This document shows, in pieces, positions 24,021 to 33,039 of a DNA stretch of 64,000 nt (position 1 is its first letter; every line of letters starts with the position of its first letter). The stretch lies in contig NZ_MQWB01000001.1 of assembly GCF_002257665.1 (NCBI RefSeq), positions 3,731,119 through 3,795,118 on the forward strand. The letters are read 5' to 3'. The stretch is from Rubricoccus marinus. Lineage in GTDB: Bacteria > Bacteroidota > Rhodothermia > Rhodothermales > Rubricoccaceae. The translations under genes and the position numbers were made by a program. Below the pieces are notes generated by a model. That model worked only from the letters and a program-made list of their open reading frames with translations. It made no database searches and was not told the DNA's origin.

Positions 24021-24152
24021 AACCACAGAAAGAGGGAGGCAACGGTCTACGCCAGAGGCCGCGCAGGTTCCGGGAGATCGGCGTGCCCCGGCCTCTGGCG
24101 CTGGTGAGTCCGCGCCAGAGGCTTGTCCTTTAAGCCCTCGCCTGAAGAGGCT

Positions 24153-26711
24153 CTAGCGCGTCTCGTTCCAGCGGCGCCCGGCGCTGACAGCGAAGCCCGC
24201 GAGCATCACCAGCGTGCCGATCCAGAGAACGGAGATGAACGGCTTCTCCGCCGCCTGCACCACCACCCACTCCTCCTCTCGCGGCTGCGCGCCGTCGAGG
24301 AGCAGTTTGATCGCGTCCTCCTCGACCTCCATGCCCACAAACGTGGCGCCGAGGTTCCAGTCCAGCGCGCGGTTCTGCACGAACTGCTGCTGCTGGTCCT
24401 TCGTGATGGAGTAGACGGGCCGGAGCGTGCGCGTCTCGCCAGAGGCGATGTCGCGGATGACGAGGCGCGCGGCCACGGCGAGGTCCACGTTGGCCGCGTC
24501 CAGGCCGACCGCGTCGTAGTCGACGCCGAGCTCGTAGTCCGTAAAGGAGAGCATGTAGCGGTCGCGCCCGCCGACCTGGAGCATCGTCGAGTCGCCTCTG
24601 GCGAGGACGAGTTCCTCGGCCTCTTCGCTCGCAGCGCCGCCGGACTCGGCCTCGGAGGCGCGGTTGCTCATCGCGGACGGGAACACGGCGACGTAGAGGT
24701 CCTCAATGAGGTGCTCCTTTACGTCGGGCCGCTGGATCCACTGGTCGCGGATGTCTTTGTAGACCACGTTGCGGGTCTGGAAGGTGTGGCCGTCCTCGCG
24801 CTCCCAATCCAGGAGGTACGTCGGCAAGCCCTCCTCGTTGAGCTCGGTCCCGGTGTAGGTGATGCGGTAGCCGTCGCCGGAGTCGACAGTCTCGCCGAGC
24901 GGGACCACGACGTTGTCCCGGCTGCCCTGGATGTCCGTTCCTGCGCCCTCCCCGACGGGGTCGTTGAAGACGGCGGAGGCGAAGATGCCGAGCAGCATCA
25001 GCCCGAAGCCGACGTGTGTGAGGCTACCGCCAATGAGCTTCCAGTTGCCCTTGGCCACGCGGCCCATCACGAGGAGGTTGCCCCAGAGCGTGAAGAACGA
25101 CGTGAACAGCAGCAGGAGCAGGAGCAGGCTCGTGCCGTGGGTCTGGAAGAACCCGGCGTCGAAGAGCCCCGCCTGGGCCGTCACGGGGCCGCCCACCGCG
25201 GCAGCGGGCTGAACGGTCTCCTGCACGAACGGCGTGGACAGGATCACGATGGCCGTGCTCGCGACGGTCAGCGCCAGAGGCCTCATGAGCACGCGGTTCA
25301 CGTCGTCCACGGTCATCTTGCGCCACCAGAACACCTGCCCGATGCCCATCAGGAACGCGATGCCGATCGCCAGAGGCAGCGTCCACGCGTTGTAGAACGC
25401 GATGGGCACGGCGCTGGGGTTGTCGCGGAACAGCTTGCCGAAGATGGGGGCGCTCGTGCCGAGCGCGATCACGAGCCCGGTCAGGGCCAGCAGCAGCGCG
25501 CCGGTGAAGATCATGGACTCGCGCGAGAGCGTCGCGGGCGGCGTCGCGGGGGCGGGGAGCTCGCGGTAGCGCCACGCGAAGAGGCCGAAGCCGACGGCGC
25601 CAATGCTGAGAATCCAGACGAGGAGCTGGTTGTAGAGCCCGAGGTCCACGAAGCTGTGAACCGAGACGTCGCCGAGCACGCCGCTGCGCGTCAGGAACGT
25701 GGAGTAGATGACGAGTTGGAAGGCGACGATGCTGAGGATGAGCGCAGCCTTGTGCCCGGCGGCGGTCTTCTTCTGCACCACCATCGCGTGGAGCCCGGCC
25801 ACGCTGAACAGCCACGGGACGAGGCTGGAGTTCTCCACCGGGTCCCATGCCCACCAGCCGCCAAAGCTGAGGGTCTCGTAGGCCCAGTACCCGCCCATCA
25901 TGATGCCGCAGCCCAGCACGCCAGAGGCCACGAGTGCCCACGGCAGCGCGGGCCGCACCCACTGAGTGTAGCGCCGCGTGACGAGGCCCGCCGCGGCGAA
26001 CGCGAACGGCACCATCGTGAGCGTGAAACCGACAAAGAGCGTCGGCGGGTGGATGGCCATCCACGGGTTCTGGAGCAGGTCGTTGAGGCCCTTGCCGTCG
26101 GCGGGGACGAAGCCGGCGACCTGGAGCATGGGCGCGTCGGGGAATTTCTCCGCCAGGGGCAGGAACGGGCTCGCGCCGAGCGAGAACGCGCCGAGATCGA
26201 GCCCGACGACCATGGAAAGCAGGAAGCCCGCGCAAAGCGCCGTCACGGCCATGACGGGAGCGCCGAACCACTCGCGGGTTTGGACGCCGACAGCGGTGAT
26301 CTTCGCGCCTCTGGCGCCAGAGGCGTGTCCCGCGGAGTCGGCTGGAAGGCGCTGCGCGCTCCACCGCGCGAGAACCGCGCCGACGAGGACCGTCATGAGG
26401 ATCCAGAGCAGGAACGAGCCTTCCTGCCCGGCCCAGAACGACGACATCCGGTAGTGGAACGGCATCGCGTCCGACGTCTGCTGGTAGACGTAGGCGATCT
26501 CGTAGTGCCCGCCGAAGATGAGCGCCCACAGGATGCCGCTGGCGGCGACGGTCCCTCCGAGGACGGCCCACCACGCCCCGCGGCCGAGGCGCATCCACGT
26601 CTCGCGTTCCGACGGCGCTTTTGCGACCGTCGCGCGGACAAAGGCGACGAGCGCCGCGATGGATCCGACAAAGGCGACCAGAAGGGCGATCTCGCCCGCT
26701 TTCCCTAACAT
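24153..26711 (-). CDS. ccmF: Cytochrome c maturation/heme lyase protein CcmF-like
   Basis: 852 aa, with about 14-15 membrane segments and a large soluble region near the C-terminus (~590-820). The heme-handling tryptophan-rich motif is GGWWAWDPVENSSLVPW (~275-290), and the N-terminal half contains FGGHYEIAYVYQQTS, WAGQEGSFLLW and the following TM helices of the CcmF/CcsA superfamily. CcmF attaches heme to apocytochrome c at the periplasmic face. Length exceeds the usual ~650 aa because of the extended C-terminal domain, typical of Rhodothermota/Bacteroidota proteins. No other ccm gene is in the window. Confidence 0.9.
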   Translation of the reverse strand: MLGKAGEIALLVAFVGSIAALVAFVRATVAKAPSERETWMRLGRGAWWAVLGGTVAASGILWALIFGGHYEIAYVYQQTSDAMPFHYRMSSFWAGQEGSFLLWILMTVLVGAVLARWSAQRLPADSAGHASGARGAKITAVGVQTREWFGAPVMAVTALCAGFLLSMVVGLDLGAFSLGASPFLPLAEKFPDAPMLQVAGFVPADGKGLNDLLQNPWMAIHPPTLFVGFTLTMVPFAFAAAGLVTRRYTQWVRPALPWALVASGVLGCGIMMGGYWAYETLSFGGWWAWDPVENSSLVPWLFSVAGLHAMVVQKKTAAGHKAALILSIVAFQLVIYSTFLTRSGVLGDVSVHSFVDLGLYNQLLVWILSIGAVGFGLFAWRYRELPAPATPPATLSRESMIFTGALLLALTGLVIALGTSAPIFGKLFRDNPSAVPIAFYNAWTLPLAIGIAFLMGIGQVFWWRKMTVDDVNRVLMRPLALTVASTAIVILSTPFVQETVQPAAAVGGPVTAQAGLFDAGFFQTHGTSLLLLLLLFTSFFTLWGNLLVMGRVAKGNWKLIGGSLTHVGFGLMLLGIFASAVFNDPVGEGAGTDIQGSRDNVVVPLGETVDSGDGYRITYTGTELNEEGLPTYLLDWEREDGHTFQTRNVVYKDIRDQWIQRPDVKEHLIEDLYVAVFPSAMSNRASEAESGGAASEEAEELVLARGDSTMLQVGGRDRYMLSFTDYELGVDYDAVGLDAANVDLAVAARLVIRDIASGETRTLRPVYSITKDQQQQFVQNRALDWNLGATFVGMEVEEDAIKLLLDGAQPREEEWVVVQAAEKPFISVLWIGTLVMLAGFAVSAGRRWNETR

Positions 26712-26736
26712 CGTGGGGGAGGTTTCAGCGTGGAGT

Positions 26737-26744
26737 GAAACCTA
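26737..26744 (-). promoter_or_regulatory. Putative -7 box TAGGTTTC
   Basis: TAGGTTTC on the minus strand, 25 nt before the ccmF ATG at 26711; same pattern as other -7-like boxes in the window. Confidence 0.4.
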
Positions 26745-26943
26745 CGCCAGAGGCCCGTGCACTCGTGTGTACGGACGGTGCGGGAGGTGCGAAATCGCCT
26801 CTGGCGCGGGCGATAAAACGCCGGGCCGTGGGGTGGCGCCGGGCGCAAGGGCGGTCGTCAGCGCCAGAGGCCGCTGGCGCCGACGGCAACACAACCGGCC
26901 GAGACACGTTTACCTTCCCGCTCGCATCTCCGCCCCGCCTCGG

Positions 26944-27327
26944 TTGGTCGCTTTCCGAACGGTCCTCGCCTCCGTCCTCCTCGCCGTGCTGGCGGTGGGT
27001 GGTGTGGTGCTGCCGTCGGTGCACCGCGTGGCGCACGCGATGGAGACGCAGGAAGAGCGCGACGCGCACCAGGATGCACACCACGGCGACGAGGTGGCGC
27101 ACCTCGCGCCAGAGGCCAGGACCACGCCTCTGGCGGAGGCTCCGTGCCCGCCCTTGCCGAACGATGTGGACTGCGCCGTGTGTAGTGGGCTCTCGGCCGC
27201 CGCCGACCTGACGCTGGATCGCGGCCTGGCCCCCGAGGCCGAGCACGACGCGTTCTCGGCCTATGCGGATGTGGTCCGCATGCAGGCCGCCTGGGGTGCA
27301 GGCGCGAGGGCGCCCCCCATCGGCTAG
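26944..27327 (+). CDS. Small secreted His-rich protein, putative metal-binding
   Basis: About 127 aa if it starts at the TTG at 26944, which places a signal peptide (RTVLASVLLAVLAVGGVVLPSVHRVAHA) at the N-terminus; there is no good ATG, so the start is uncertain. The mature part has a His/Asp cluster (DAHQDAHHGDEVAH) and a CPPLPNDVDCAVCSG cysteine group, both suited to binding a soft metal ion such as copper or zinc. It precedes a TonB-dependent receptor and a lipoprotein on the same strand, with a hairpin after its stop. The metal is inferred, not shown. Confidence 0.6.
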   Translation: MVAFRTVLASVLLAVLAVGGVVLPSVHRVAHAMETQEERDAHQDAHHGDEVAHLAPEARTTPLAEAPCPPLPNDVDCAVCSGLSAAADLTLDRGLAPEAEHDAFSAYADVVRMQAAWGAGARAPPIG

Positions 27328-27329
27328 GA

Positions 27330-27347
27330 CTCCCGCGTGTGCGGGAG
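27330..27347 (+). terminator. Hairpin after the His-rich gene
   Basis: CTCCCGC-GTGT-GCGGGAG: a perfect 7-bp stem with a tetraloop, 3 bp after the stop at 27327 and about 90 bp before the receptor start. No U-run follows, so it may be an attenuator or processing site. Confidence 0.5.
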
Positions 27348-27439
27348 CGCTCGCGCCGTGCGCCCTCCTGGGCCTCTGGCGCTGAGTGACCGATGTCCCG
27401 GCTCTCGCCGGGCGCCTCTCCTTGTCGATCCTGCCTGCC

Positions 27440-29833
27440 GTGTTACTCACGACCTGGGGCCGAGCGCACCGCTCCGCCTCGTTCTGGACCTTCAGCCTCG
27501 CGCTGGTCCTCCTCGCCGTTCCCGCCTCCGCTCAGCAAACGGGCACCCCTCAACCGGGTGCTGCTCTGAGTGGCACCGTCACCGATGCCGCCTCTGGCGA
27601 GCCGCTTCCAGGCGCCACGGTGCGCCTGCCCGCGCTGGACCGCGGCGCGGCGACCGACCCGGACGGCCGCTTCCGCCTTCTCGGCCTCCCACGCGACACC
27701 GCGACCGTCGTGGTCTCGTTTGTCGGGTACCGCGAGGTCTCGCGAACGGTCGATCTCCGCTCGGGAGACGCCACGCTCGACGTGTCCCTGAGCGATGACG
27801 CGGCGTTGCTGGGCGAGGTGGTGGTAAGCGTGAGCGCGGCGCAAGAGGCCCTGGGCCGCGACACCCGCGCCGTGGGCGTCCTCGACGGCGTGGAACTGGA
27901 CGACCTCCGCGGGCAGACGCTTGGTGAGACGCTCGCGAACCTCAACGGCGTGACCACGCTTTCGACCGGCCCGACGATCTCGAAGCCCGTCGTGCGCGGA
28001 CTCCATTCGGACCGCATCGTGATTCTGGAGAACGGCGTGCGGCAGGAGGGCCAGCAGTGGGGCGGCGAGCACGCGCCGGAGATCGACCCGTTCTCGGCCT
28101 CCCGCATCCAAGTCATCAAGGGGGCCGCTGGCGTCGAGTTCGGCGCGGGCGCCATCGGGGGCGTCGTGCGTCTGGACGACGAGGATCTGCCGAGCACGCC
28201 GGGCGTCGGCGGGCACGTCTCGCTCCAGGCGTTTTCCAACAGCGGCCAGGGCGCGGGCTCGCTCGAGCTCGACGGCGCGCCAGAGGCCCTGCCGGGCTTC
28301 GCGTGGCGGCTCCAGGGTTCGGCGCGGCGTGCGGGTGACGCGCGCTCGCCAGACTTCGTGATCCGCAACTCGGCCTTTGCCGAGGCCTCGGGGCACCTCA
28401 CGCTCGGGTACACAAAGGGCCCGCTGGAGATTGACGGCCACCTGCGACGCTTCGCGACCGAGTTGGGCATCTACAAAGGCTCGCACTTCGGCAACGCCCG
28501 CAACCTGGAGGAGATCATTGCCAGAGGCGGGCCGGACCCGGATTGGGACTACGCGTTTTCCTACGACATCGAGGCGCCCAAGCAGGTTGTCACGCACGAC
28601 GTGGCGAGCCTCCATGGGCACACCACGTTTGGCGACGGCCACCACATCGATGCGCAGTACGCGGTGCAGAACAACCGGCGGCAGGAGTTCGACGCGCACC
28701 GGCCCTATAGCGACTCCCTCGCCGCGCTCGGCGCCCGGCCTTCGTTCGACCTCTCGCTGCTCACCCAGTCGCTCGACCTCAAGGTGGAGCCCAACCTCTC
28801 CGACCGCGCGCGCCTCTCCATCGGCGTGCAGGGGCGGACGCAACTCAACGAGAACAGCGCCAGCGGCTCGCTCGTCCCCAACTACCGCGCCTTCGACGCG
28901 GGCCTCTTCGCCCACGGCAGCTACATCGCCTCTGGCGCGCTGTCCTTCGACGCCGGCGTGCGGCTGGACGCCCGGACGCAGCGCGCCTACCCCTACGACC
29001 GCACGCTGCGCGAGTACGGCGACGTGCGGCGCACGTTCGTCGGCGGCGCGGCCGTCGCGGGCGGGCTGCTCTCCCTTGGCGAGCGGTGGAGCGTGGCCGC
29101 AAACGTGGGCAGCGCGTGGCGCCCGCCCAACATCAGCGAACTGTACTCCTTTGGCGTGCACCACGGCACGGCGCAGTTCGAGATCGGCGACCCCGACCTA
29201 GGCGTAGAGCGCAGCCTGGACGTGAGCACGACGCTCCGCCACGAGAGCGACTGGGCCTCTGGCGAGGTGAGCGCCTACGTCAACCACATCTACGGCTACG
29301 TCTACGCGCTGGAGCGGCCGGAGCCGACGGTGACCATCCGTGGCACCTTCCCCACGTTCGAGACGACCCACACCGACGCGCGGCTGGCGGGCATCGACGC
29401 GACGGTAGAGGTTCGGCCTCTGGCGTGGCTCGACCTCGGCGCCAAGACCTCGCTTCTCCGCGCCGACAACCTCGACCTCGGCGGCCCGCTCTACGGCGTG
29501 CCCTCCAACCGCGTGGGCGGCCATGTCCGCATGACAGCCGAGCGCCTCTTTGGCGCCAGAGGCGTCTTTGCCGAGATCGACGTGGAGCACGTCGCGCGGC
29601 AGACCCGCGTGCAGACGGGCGCCTTTCTCGCGGCGCCGTACCCGCCCGCCTACACGCTGACCGGCCTCCGCGTGGGCGGCACGCTCCCGTGGGGCGCCAC
29701 CCCGCTCCGCGTCCAGCTCCGCGTCGACAACCTGTTCGACGTGCGCTACCGCGACGCGCTGAGCCGCTTCCGCTACTTCGTCGATGAGCCAGGCCTGGGC
29801 GCATCCCTCCGCGTCTCGATCCCGCTCGGCTAG
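27440..29833 (+). CDS. TonB-dependent receptor, probable metal (zinc/copper) uptake
   Basis: About 797 aa from a GTG at 27440; an ATG at 27386 is the alternative. Signal peptide ending VPASAQQ, a CarboxypepD_reg-like domain (~30-115: LSGTVTDAASGEPLPGATV, FVGYREVSRTVDL), the TonB plug (~130-250: LANLNGVTTLSTGPTISKPVVRGLHSDRIVIL, RQEGQQWGGEHAPEIDPF, IQVIKGAAGVEFGAGAIGGVV), then a 22-strand-type barrel ending in FRYFVDEPGLGASLRVSIPLG. His-containing QQWGGEHAPEID and HHGTAQFEIG loops and the His-rich neighbour suggest metal import across the outer membrane. Confidence 0.9.
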   Translation: MLLTTWGRAHRSASFWTFSLALVLLAVPASAQQTGTPQPGAALSGTVTDAASGEPLPGATVRLPALDRGAATDPDGRFRLLGLPRDTATVVVSFVGYREVSRTVDLRSGDATLDVSLSDDAALLGEVVVSVSAAQEALGRDTRAVGVLDGVELDDLRGQTLGETLANLNGVTTLSTGPTISKPVVRGLHSDRIVILENGVRQEGQQWGGEHAPEIDPFSASRIQVIKGAAGVEFGAGAIGGVVRLDDEDLPSTPGVGGHVSLQAFSNSGQGAGSLELDGAPEALPGFAWRLQGSARRAGDARSPDFVIRNSAFAEASGHLTLGYTKGPLEIDGHLRRFATELGIYKGSHFGNARNLEEIIARGGPDPDWDYAFSYDIEAPKQVVTHDVASLHGHTTFGDGHHIDAQYAVQNNRRQEFDAHRPYSDSLAALGARPSFDLSLLTQSLDLKVEPNLSDRARLSIGVQGRTQLNENSASGSLVPNYRAFDAGLFAHGSYIASGALSFDAGVRLDARTQRAYPYDRTLREYGDVRRTFVGGAAVAGGLLSLGERWSVAANVGSAWRPPNISELYSFGVHHGTAQFEIGDPDLGVERSLDVSTTLRHESDWASGEVSAYVNHIYGYVYALERPEPTVTIRGTFPTFETTHTDARLAGIDATVEVRPLAWLDLGAKTSLLRADNLDLGGPLYGVPSNRVGGHVRMTAERLFGARGVFAEIDVEHVARQTRVQTGAFLAAPYPPAYTLTGLRVGGTLPWGATPLRVQLRVDNLFDVRYRDALSRFRYFVDEPGLGASLRVSIPLG

Positions 29834-29936
29834 ACACCCGACTCGGCGTGGGCACTCGGTCCGCGCCGCTTTCCCGGTCGTCAGCCGACGAGCAGGCTCT
29901 GCCTCGCCTCTGGCGGCCACACTCCACCCCACCCTC

Positions 29937-30548
29937 ATGTTTACGACCCGTTTCCGCAGCGCCGCCGCGCTCGCCGTTTTGCTCGGCCTCAGCCTCACCG
30001 CTTGCGATTCCGGCGAGCCGGATGTCGACGGCGCAGGCGAAGAAGAGCTCATCACCCAGGTCGCGATCACGCTGACCAACGCTGACGACGCGTCCGACTC
30101 CGTCACGATCACCGCCTCCGACCCCGACGGCGACGGAGCGGGCCTGACGTTCTCGCCGTCCAGCATCACGCTGCGTCCCGGCGCCACCTACAACGGCACC
30201 ATCGACCTCCGCGACACGATCAACAACGAGAGCATCACGGAGGAGATTGAGGAGGAAGCCGAGGAGCACCTCTTCCGCTACGCCTTCGCGCCCGCCTCTG
30301 GCGGCACGATCACGCTGACCGACTCCGAGAGCGACTACGGCTCCGCGGACGAGAACGGCGGCGACTTCGCGGTCGGCCTCACGTTCCGCGCGGCCGTCGC
30401 CTCTGGCGCCAGCGGCTCGGGCACGATGAGCGCCGTGCTCTACCACTTCGACGACGCGCCGAAGACGAGCAGCACCGCCACGAGCGACGAGATCGACGTG
30501 GACATCGCGTTCCCCGTCTCCTTCGCGGCTCCGATGACAGCCCGCTAA
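29937..30548 (+). CDS. Lipoprotein downstream of a TonB receptor
   Basis: 203 aa. Signal peptide with lipobox LTAC (Cys ~22) followed by an acidic linker (DSGEPDVDGAGEEEL). The body has repeated beta-strand patterns: ITQVAITLTNADDASDSVTITASDPDGDG, ITLRPGATYNGTIDLRDTINNES, and an acidic EEIEEEAEEH loop. This matches a small Bacteroidota lipoprotein family found beside TonB receptors (often annotated type 1 periplasmic binding fold). It probably helps capture the receptor's ligand at the cell surface. The gap to the receptor is about 100 bp. Confidence 0.75.
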   Translation: MFTTRFRSAAALAVLLGLSLTACDSGEPDVDGAGEEELITQVAITLTNADDASDSVTITASDPDGDGAGLTFSPSSITLRPGATYNGTIDLRDTINNESITEEIEEEAEEHLFRYAFAPASGGTITLTDSESDYGSADENGGDFAVGLTFRAAVASGASGSGTMSAVLYHFDDAPKTSSTATSDEIDVDIAFPVSFAAPMTAR

Positions 30549-30571
30549 CCCGGAAATACTGTCCGTTTCGG

Positions 30572-30596
30572 CCTCTGGCGCCCCGCGCGCCAGAGG
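30572..30596 (+). terminator. Motif hairpin after the lipoprotein gene
   Basis: CCTCTGGCG (30572-30580) and CGCCAGAGG (30588-30596) form a 9-bp stem with a 7-nt loop, 23 bp after the stop at 30548. Confidence 0.5.
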
Positions 30597-30709
30597 CCGC
30601 AATGTGTCGGGTCGCCGGGGAGGCGGCCCCTCGGCGCCAGAGGCCGCGCGCGCCGTGATCGGTTTGGGCCGTTGTTCCTGCGTGAGCAGGTACACCCCTC
30701 CTCGCTCAC

Positions 30710-31117
30710 ATGCGTTGTCTGCTCCTCGCTCTGTCTCTGCTCCTCGCCTCTGGCGCCGCCGCCCAATCGCCCAAAGAGCCGGTCCGCGCCCAGCTGTACT
30801 CGTTTATGGCCCCCGGTGGCGGGCAGTTCTACGCTGGCGAGACCGTTAAGGGCGCCGTCCTGCTGGCCGGTGCCGTTGTAGGGCTGGCGGTGGCCGCGAC
30901 GGAAATCGATGATCTGACTCGGAACGTGCCGGACCGCGGCTACTACACCACGCACGGCACGCGCTTCGGCGTTGGGCTGGGCACAGCGGGCGTGCTCTGG
31001 CTCTACGGCATCATCGACGCGCCGAATGCGGCGCGGCGCGCCAACAGGCGCAGCCAACTCACGGTCTTGCCGCGTCCTGATGGCGGCGCGACGGTCGCCC
31101 TCCGCGTCGGGTTGTAG
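30710..31117 (+). CDS. Small secreted/membrane protein, DUF5683-like
   Basis: 135 aa. Signal peptide (MRCLLLALSLLLASGAAAQ), then QLYSFMAPGGGQFYAGETVKGAVLLAGAVVGLAVA, the PGxGQFYxG...KG pattern found in Bacteroidota DUF5683 and related domains, followed by a second hydrophobic stretch (VGLGTAGVLWLYGIIDAPNAARRANR). Probably an inner-membrane protein with two helices. Its stop is 27 bp from the opposing phosphodiesterase stop, so the two are convergent. Function unknown. Confidence 0.65.
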   Translation: MRCLLLALSLLLASGAAAQSPKEPVRAQLYSFMAPGGGQFYAGETVKGAVLLAGAVVGLAVAATEIDDLTRNVPDRGYYTTHGTRFGVGLGTAGVLWLYGIIDAPNAARRANRRSQLTVLPRPDGGATVALRVGL

Positions 31118-31143
31118 GCCCTGCGCGAGGTCGCCAGAGGCGC

Positions 31144-32391
31144 CTACCGAAGCACGCGGTCGGCCACGGCCGGGTCGCCGCTGTTGGCTGCTGGCGTCAC
31201 GCCGAGGGCGCGCGCGAGGATGTCGTACACGTCGACGGACGCCAGAGGCGCGGTCATCGTGCCTGCGCGGAAGTGCGGGCCGCTGGCGAGAAAGACGCCG
31301 TGCATGGACAGGAGCGCGTTGTCGAACCCGTGCGCGCCGCCGTTGGGGCGGTCCGGGTAGCGCTCCACGTAGTCCCGGCTCGTCACCGTCCAGCCCTCCT
31401 CGGGGTCGATCACGATGGGCGGAATGCGGCGGCTGCCGCGGAAGCGGTAGCGCTCGGGCACGTCGTCGCGGTGCCACGCGCTCACGTGGTCCATCGCGTC
31501 GATCCGCGCGACCATGTCGTCCACGTCGGCGCCCAGCGCGGGCCAGATGCCAGCGGCCTCGCCCCAGATCACGTACGCCGTCTCGGTCTCCAGGTCGATC
31601 ACGTCGTCCAGCACGACGCGCCGCTCGGGCGCCATGTCGGCCATGCCGTGGTCGCTCACGATCACGATGTCGGCGTCAATCTGCCTCTGGCGGAGGCCCG
31701 CGACGAGCCGCGCGAGCGCGGCGTCCACGTCTTCGAGCGCGCGCGCCGTCTCGGGCGCCAGCGGCCCGTTGCGGTGGCCCTGCGTGTCCACGCCCTCGAA
31801 GTAGAGCGTCACGAAGCCCGCGCCCGCGCCGACCCACCCAAGCGCGCTGTCGACGCGCGCGTCGTAGGACAGGTCGCCGTCGTAGACCATCCAGTTGGTC
31901 GGGCGCACGCCCATGATCTCGGCCTCCGAACCCGGCCACGAGACCGTGCCCGTGCGGATCCCCGCGTTCTCGGCCGTCACCCAGATGGGCTCACCGCCCC
32001 ACCAGCGCCCGTCGGTGACCGCCTCGCGGTTGCCCAGCGAGAAGCGCGCCGAGTCGCCGCGCGAGTCGCCCATGTCCGGGTCCAGAATCGTGTTGCCCAC
32101 GATGCCGTGCTCGGCCGGGTGCAGGCCGGTCACGAGCGTGTAGTGGTTGGGGAACGTCTTGGTCGGGTACGAGGGGATTAGCCGCTCGGCCCGCACGCCA
32201 GAGGCCACGAGCGCGTCGAACGTCGGCGTGCTCGCGTCCTCGCGGTCGAGGTAGTCGTGCCGCATCCCGTCGACCGAAATCAGGATGAGCGGCGTGCGCT
32301 CGCCCGAGGCCTCTGGCGCCATCTGTGGCGCGCCGCCGGAGGCGCACCCGGCGAGGAGAAGGACGACGAGCAGGAACGACGGGGTGCGCAT
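31144..32391 (-). CDS. Ectonucleotide pyrophosphatase/phosphodiesterase-type lipoprotein
   Basis: 415 aa; signal peptide with lipobox LAGC. Alkaline-phosphatase superfamily, type I phosphodiesterase/NPP: SVDGMRHDYLD (first metal Asp), PTKTFPNHYTLVTGLHPAEHGIVGN (the nucleophile Thr in TKTFPN), YFEGVDTQGHRNGP (Asp and His ligands), VIVSDHGMAD (Asp-His ligands) and GAHGFDN (last His). It should hydrolyse phosphodiesters or nucleotides outside the cytoplasm to recover phosphate. It is convergent with the DUF5683-like gene. Confidence 0.92.
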   Translation of the reverse strand: MRTPSFLLVVLLLAGCASGGAPQMAPEASGERTPLILISVDGMRHDYLDREDASTPTFDALVASGVRAERLIPSYPTKTFPNHYTLVTGLHPAEHGIVGNTILDPDMGDSRGDSARFSLGNREAVTDGRWWGGEPIWVTAENAGIRTGTVSWPGSEAEIMGVRPTNWMVYDGDLSYDARVDSALGWVGAGAGFVTLYFEGVDTQGHRNGPLAPETARALEDVDAALARLVAGLRQRQIDADIVIVSDHGMADMAPERRVVLDDVIDLETETAYVIWGEAAGIWPALGADVDDMVARIDAMDHVSAWHRDDVPERYRFRGSRRIPPIVIDPEEGWTVTSRDYVERYPDRPNGGAHGFDNALLSMHGVFLASGPHFRAGTMTAPLASVDVYDILARALGVTPAANSGDPAVADRVLR

Positions 32392-32478
32392 AGAAGCCTC
32401 TGGCGGTGGACCTGCAAGATCGCCGCGCGCCTGGCCTCGTGTATCGCCTCAGCGTTGCGCCAGAGGCCACATACAAAA

Positions 32479-32509
32479 CCGCCGCCCGGGGGGTGAGTCC
32501 GGGCGGCGG
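32479..32509 (-). terminator. Rho-independent terminator for the PRC-barrel gene
   Basis: An 11-bp GC-only stem (CCGCCGCCCGG at 32479-32489 with CCGGGCGGCGG at 32499-32509), 9-nt loop, followed on the minus strand by GGTTTTGTATG. It lies 35 bp after the stop at 32545. The stem and T-run make this the most conventional terminator in the window. Confidence 0.8.
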
Positions 32510-32544
32510 GAATCCGCCAGAGGCGGAAGGGTCGAGAGAGTCCT

Positions 32545-32922
32545 CTAGTTGAGAACGGTCTGGCGCGTCTGCGTCGAGCGGGTCCACGCCTCGCGCTGAC
32601 CGTAGAAGTCGTAGACGGACTCGACGAACGTGTCGTTAGCGGTCGCTGGCCAGTTGTTCTTGTCGAAGCCGGGCGCGTTCTCGAGACGGGCCTTGTCCAT
32701 ATCGAGCACGAGCTTCTCGCTCTGCGTGTCGGCTCGGAAGGCCTCAAGGGGGACGGCGAAATACTTGTCGCCGATGCCGAGAAAGCCGCCGAAGTCGAGG
32801 ACGGCGTAGAGGACGCGGCCGTTATCGACGTCGAGCATGAAGTCCTTGATGTCGCCGAGCGTTTCGCCTGCGTTGTTGCGAACGTCGGTTCCGATAAGGG
32901 ATGTAGTTGAGAGAGTCAACAT
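32545..32922 (-). CDS. PRC-barrel domain protein
   Basis: 125 aa, soluble. Residues ~5-75 form the PRC barrel (LIGTDVRNNAGETLGDIKDFMLDVDNGRVLYAVLDFGGFLGIGDKYFAVPLEAF); the C-terminal ~50 residues are an extension (PGFDKNNWP, VESVYDFYGQREAW) seen in stress-associated PRC proteins. Codon use is less GC-biased than the neighbours and the CCTCTGGCG motif is absent. The upstream spacer is comparatively AT-rich and holds an inverted repeat GAGCAG-N9-CTGCTC (32953-32973), a possible operator. Likely general stress or envelope role. Confidence 0.85.
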   Translation of the reverse strand: MLTLSTTSLIGTDVRNNAGETLGDIKDFMLDVDNGRVLYAVLDFGGFLGIGDKYFAVPLEAFRADTQSEKLVLDMDKARLENAPGFDKNNWPATANDTFVESVYDFYGQREAWTRSTQTRQTVLN

Positions 32923-33039
32923 GGAGTAGAGGGGATGTGTTCAGAAATGAATGAGCAGTATTTCCTGCTGCTCAATATGTTCAATGGGATTGCGCCGGAA
33001 TAGTTGTCAACTGCGTGTGGAGTCCGGAGCAAGATCCCT

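Noticed and set aside
23439-24107. Plus-strand frame opposite the alpha/beta-hydrolase
   Set aside because: No recognisable domain; shadow of the real gene on the other strand.
24123-26708. 861-codon open frame antisense to ccmF
   Set aside because: The same shadow effect; product is Glu/Arg/His-rich without domain features.
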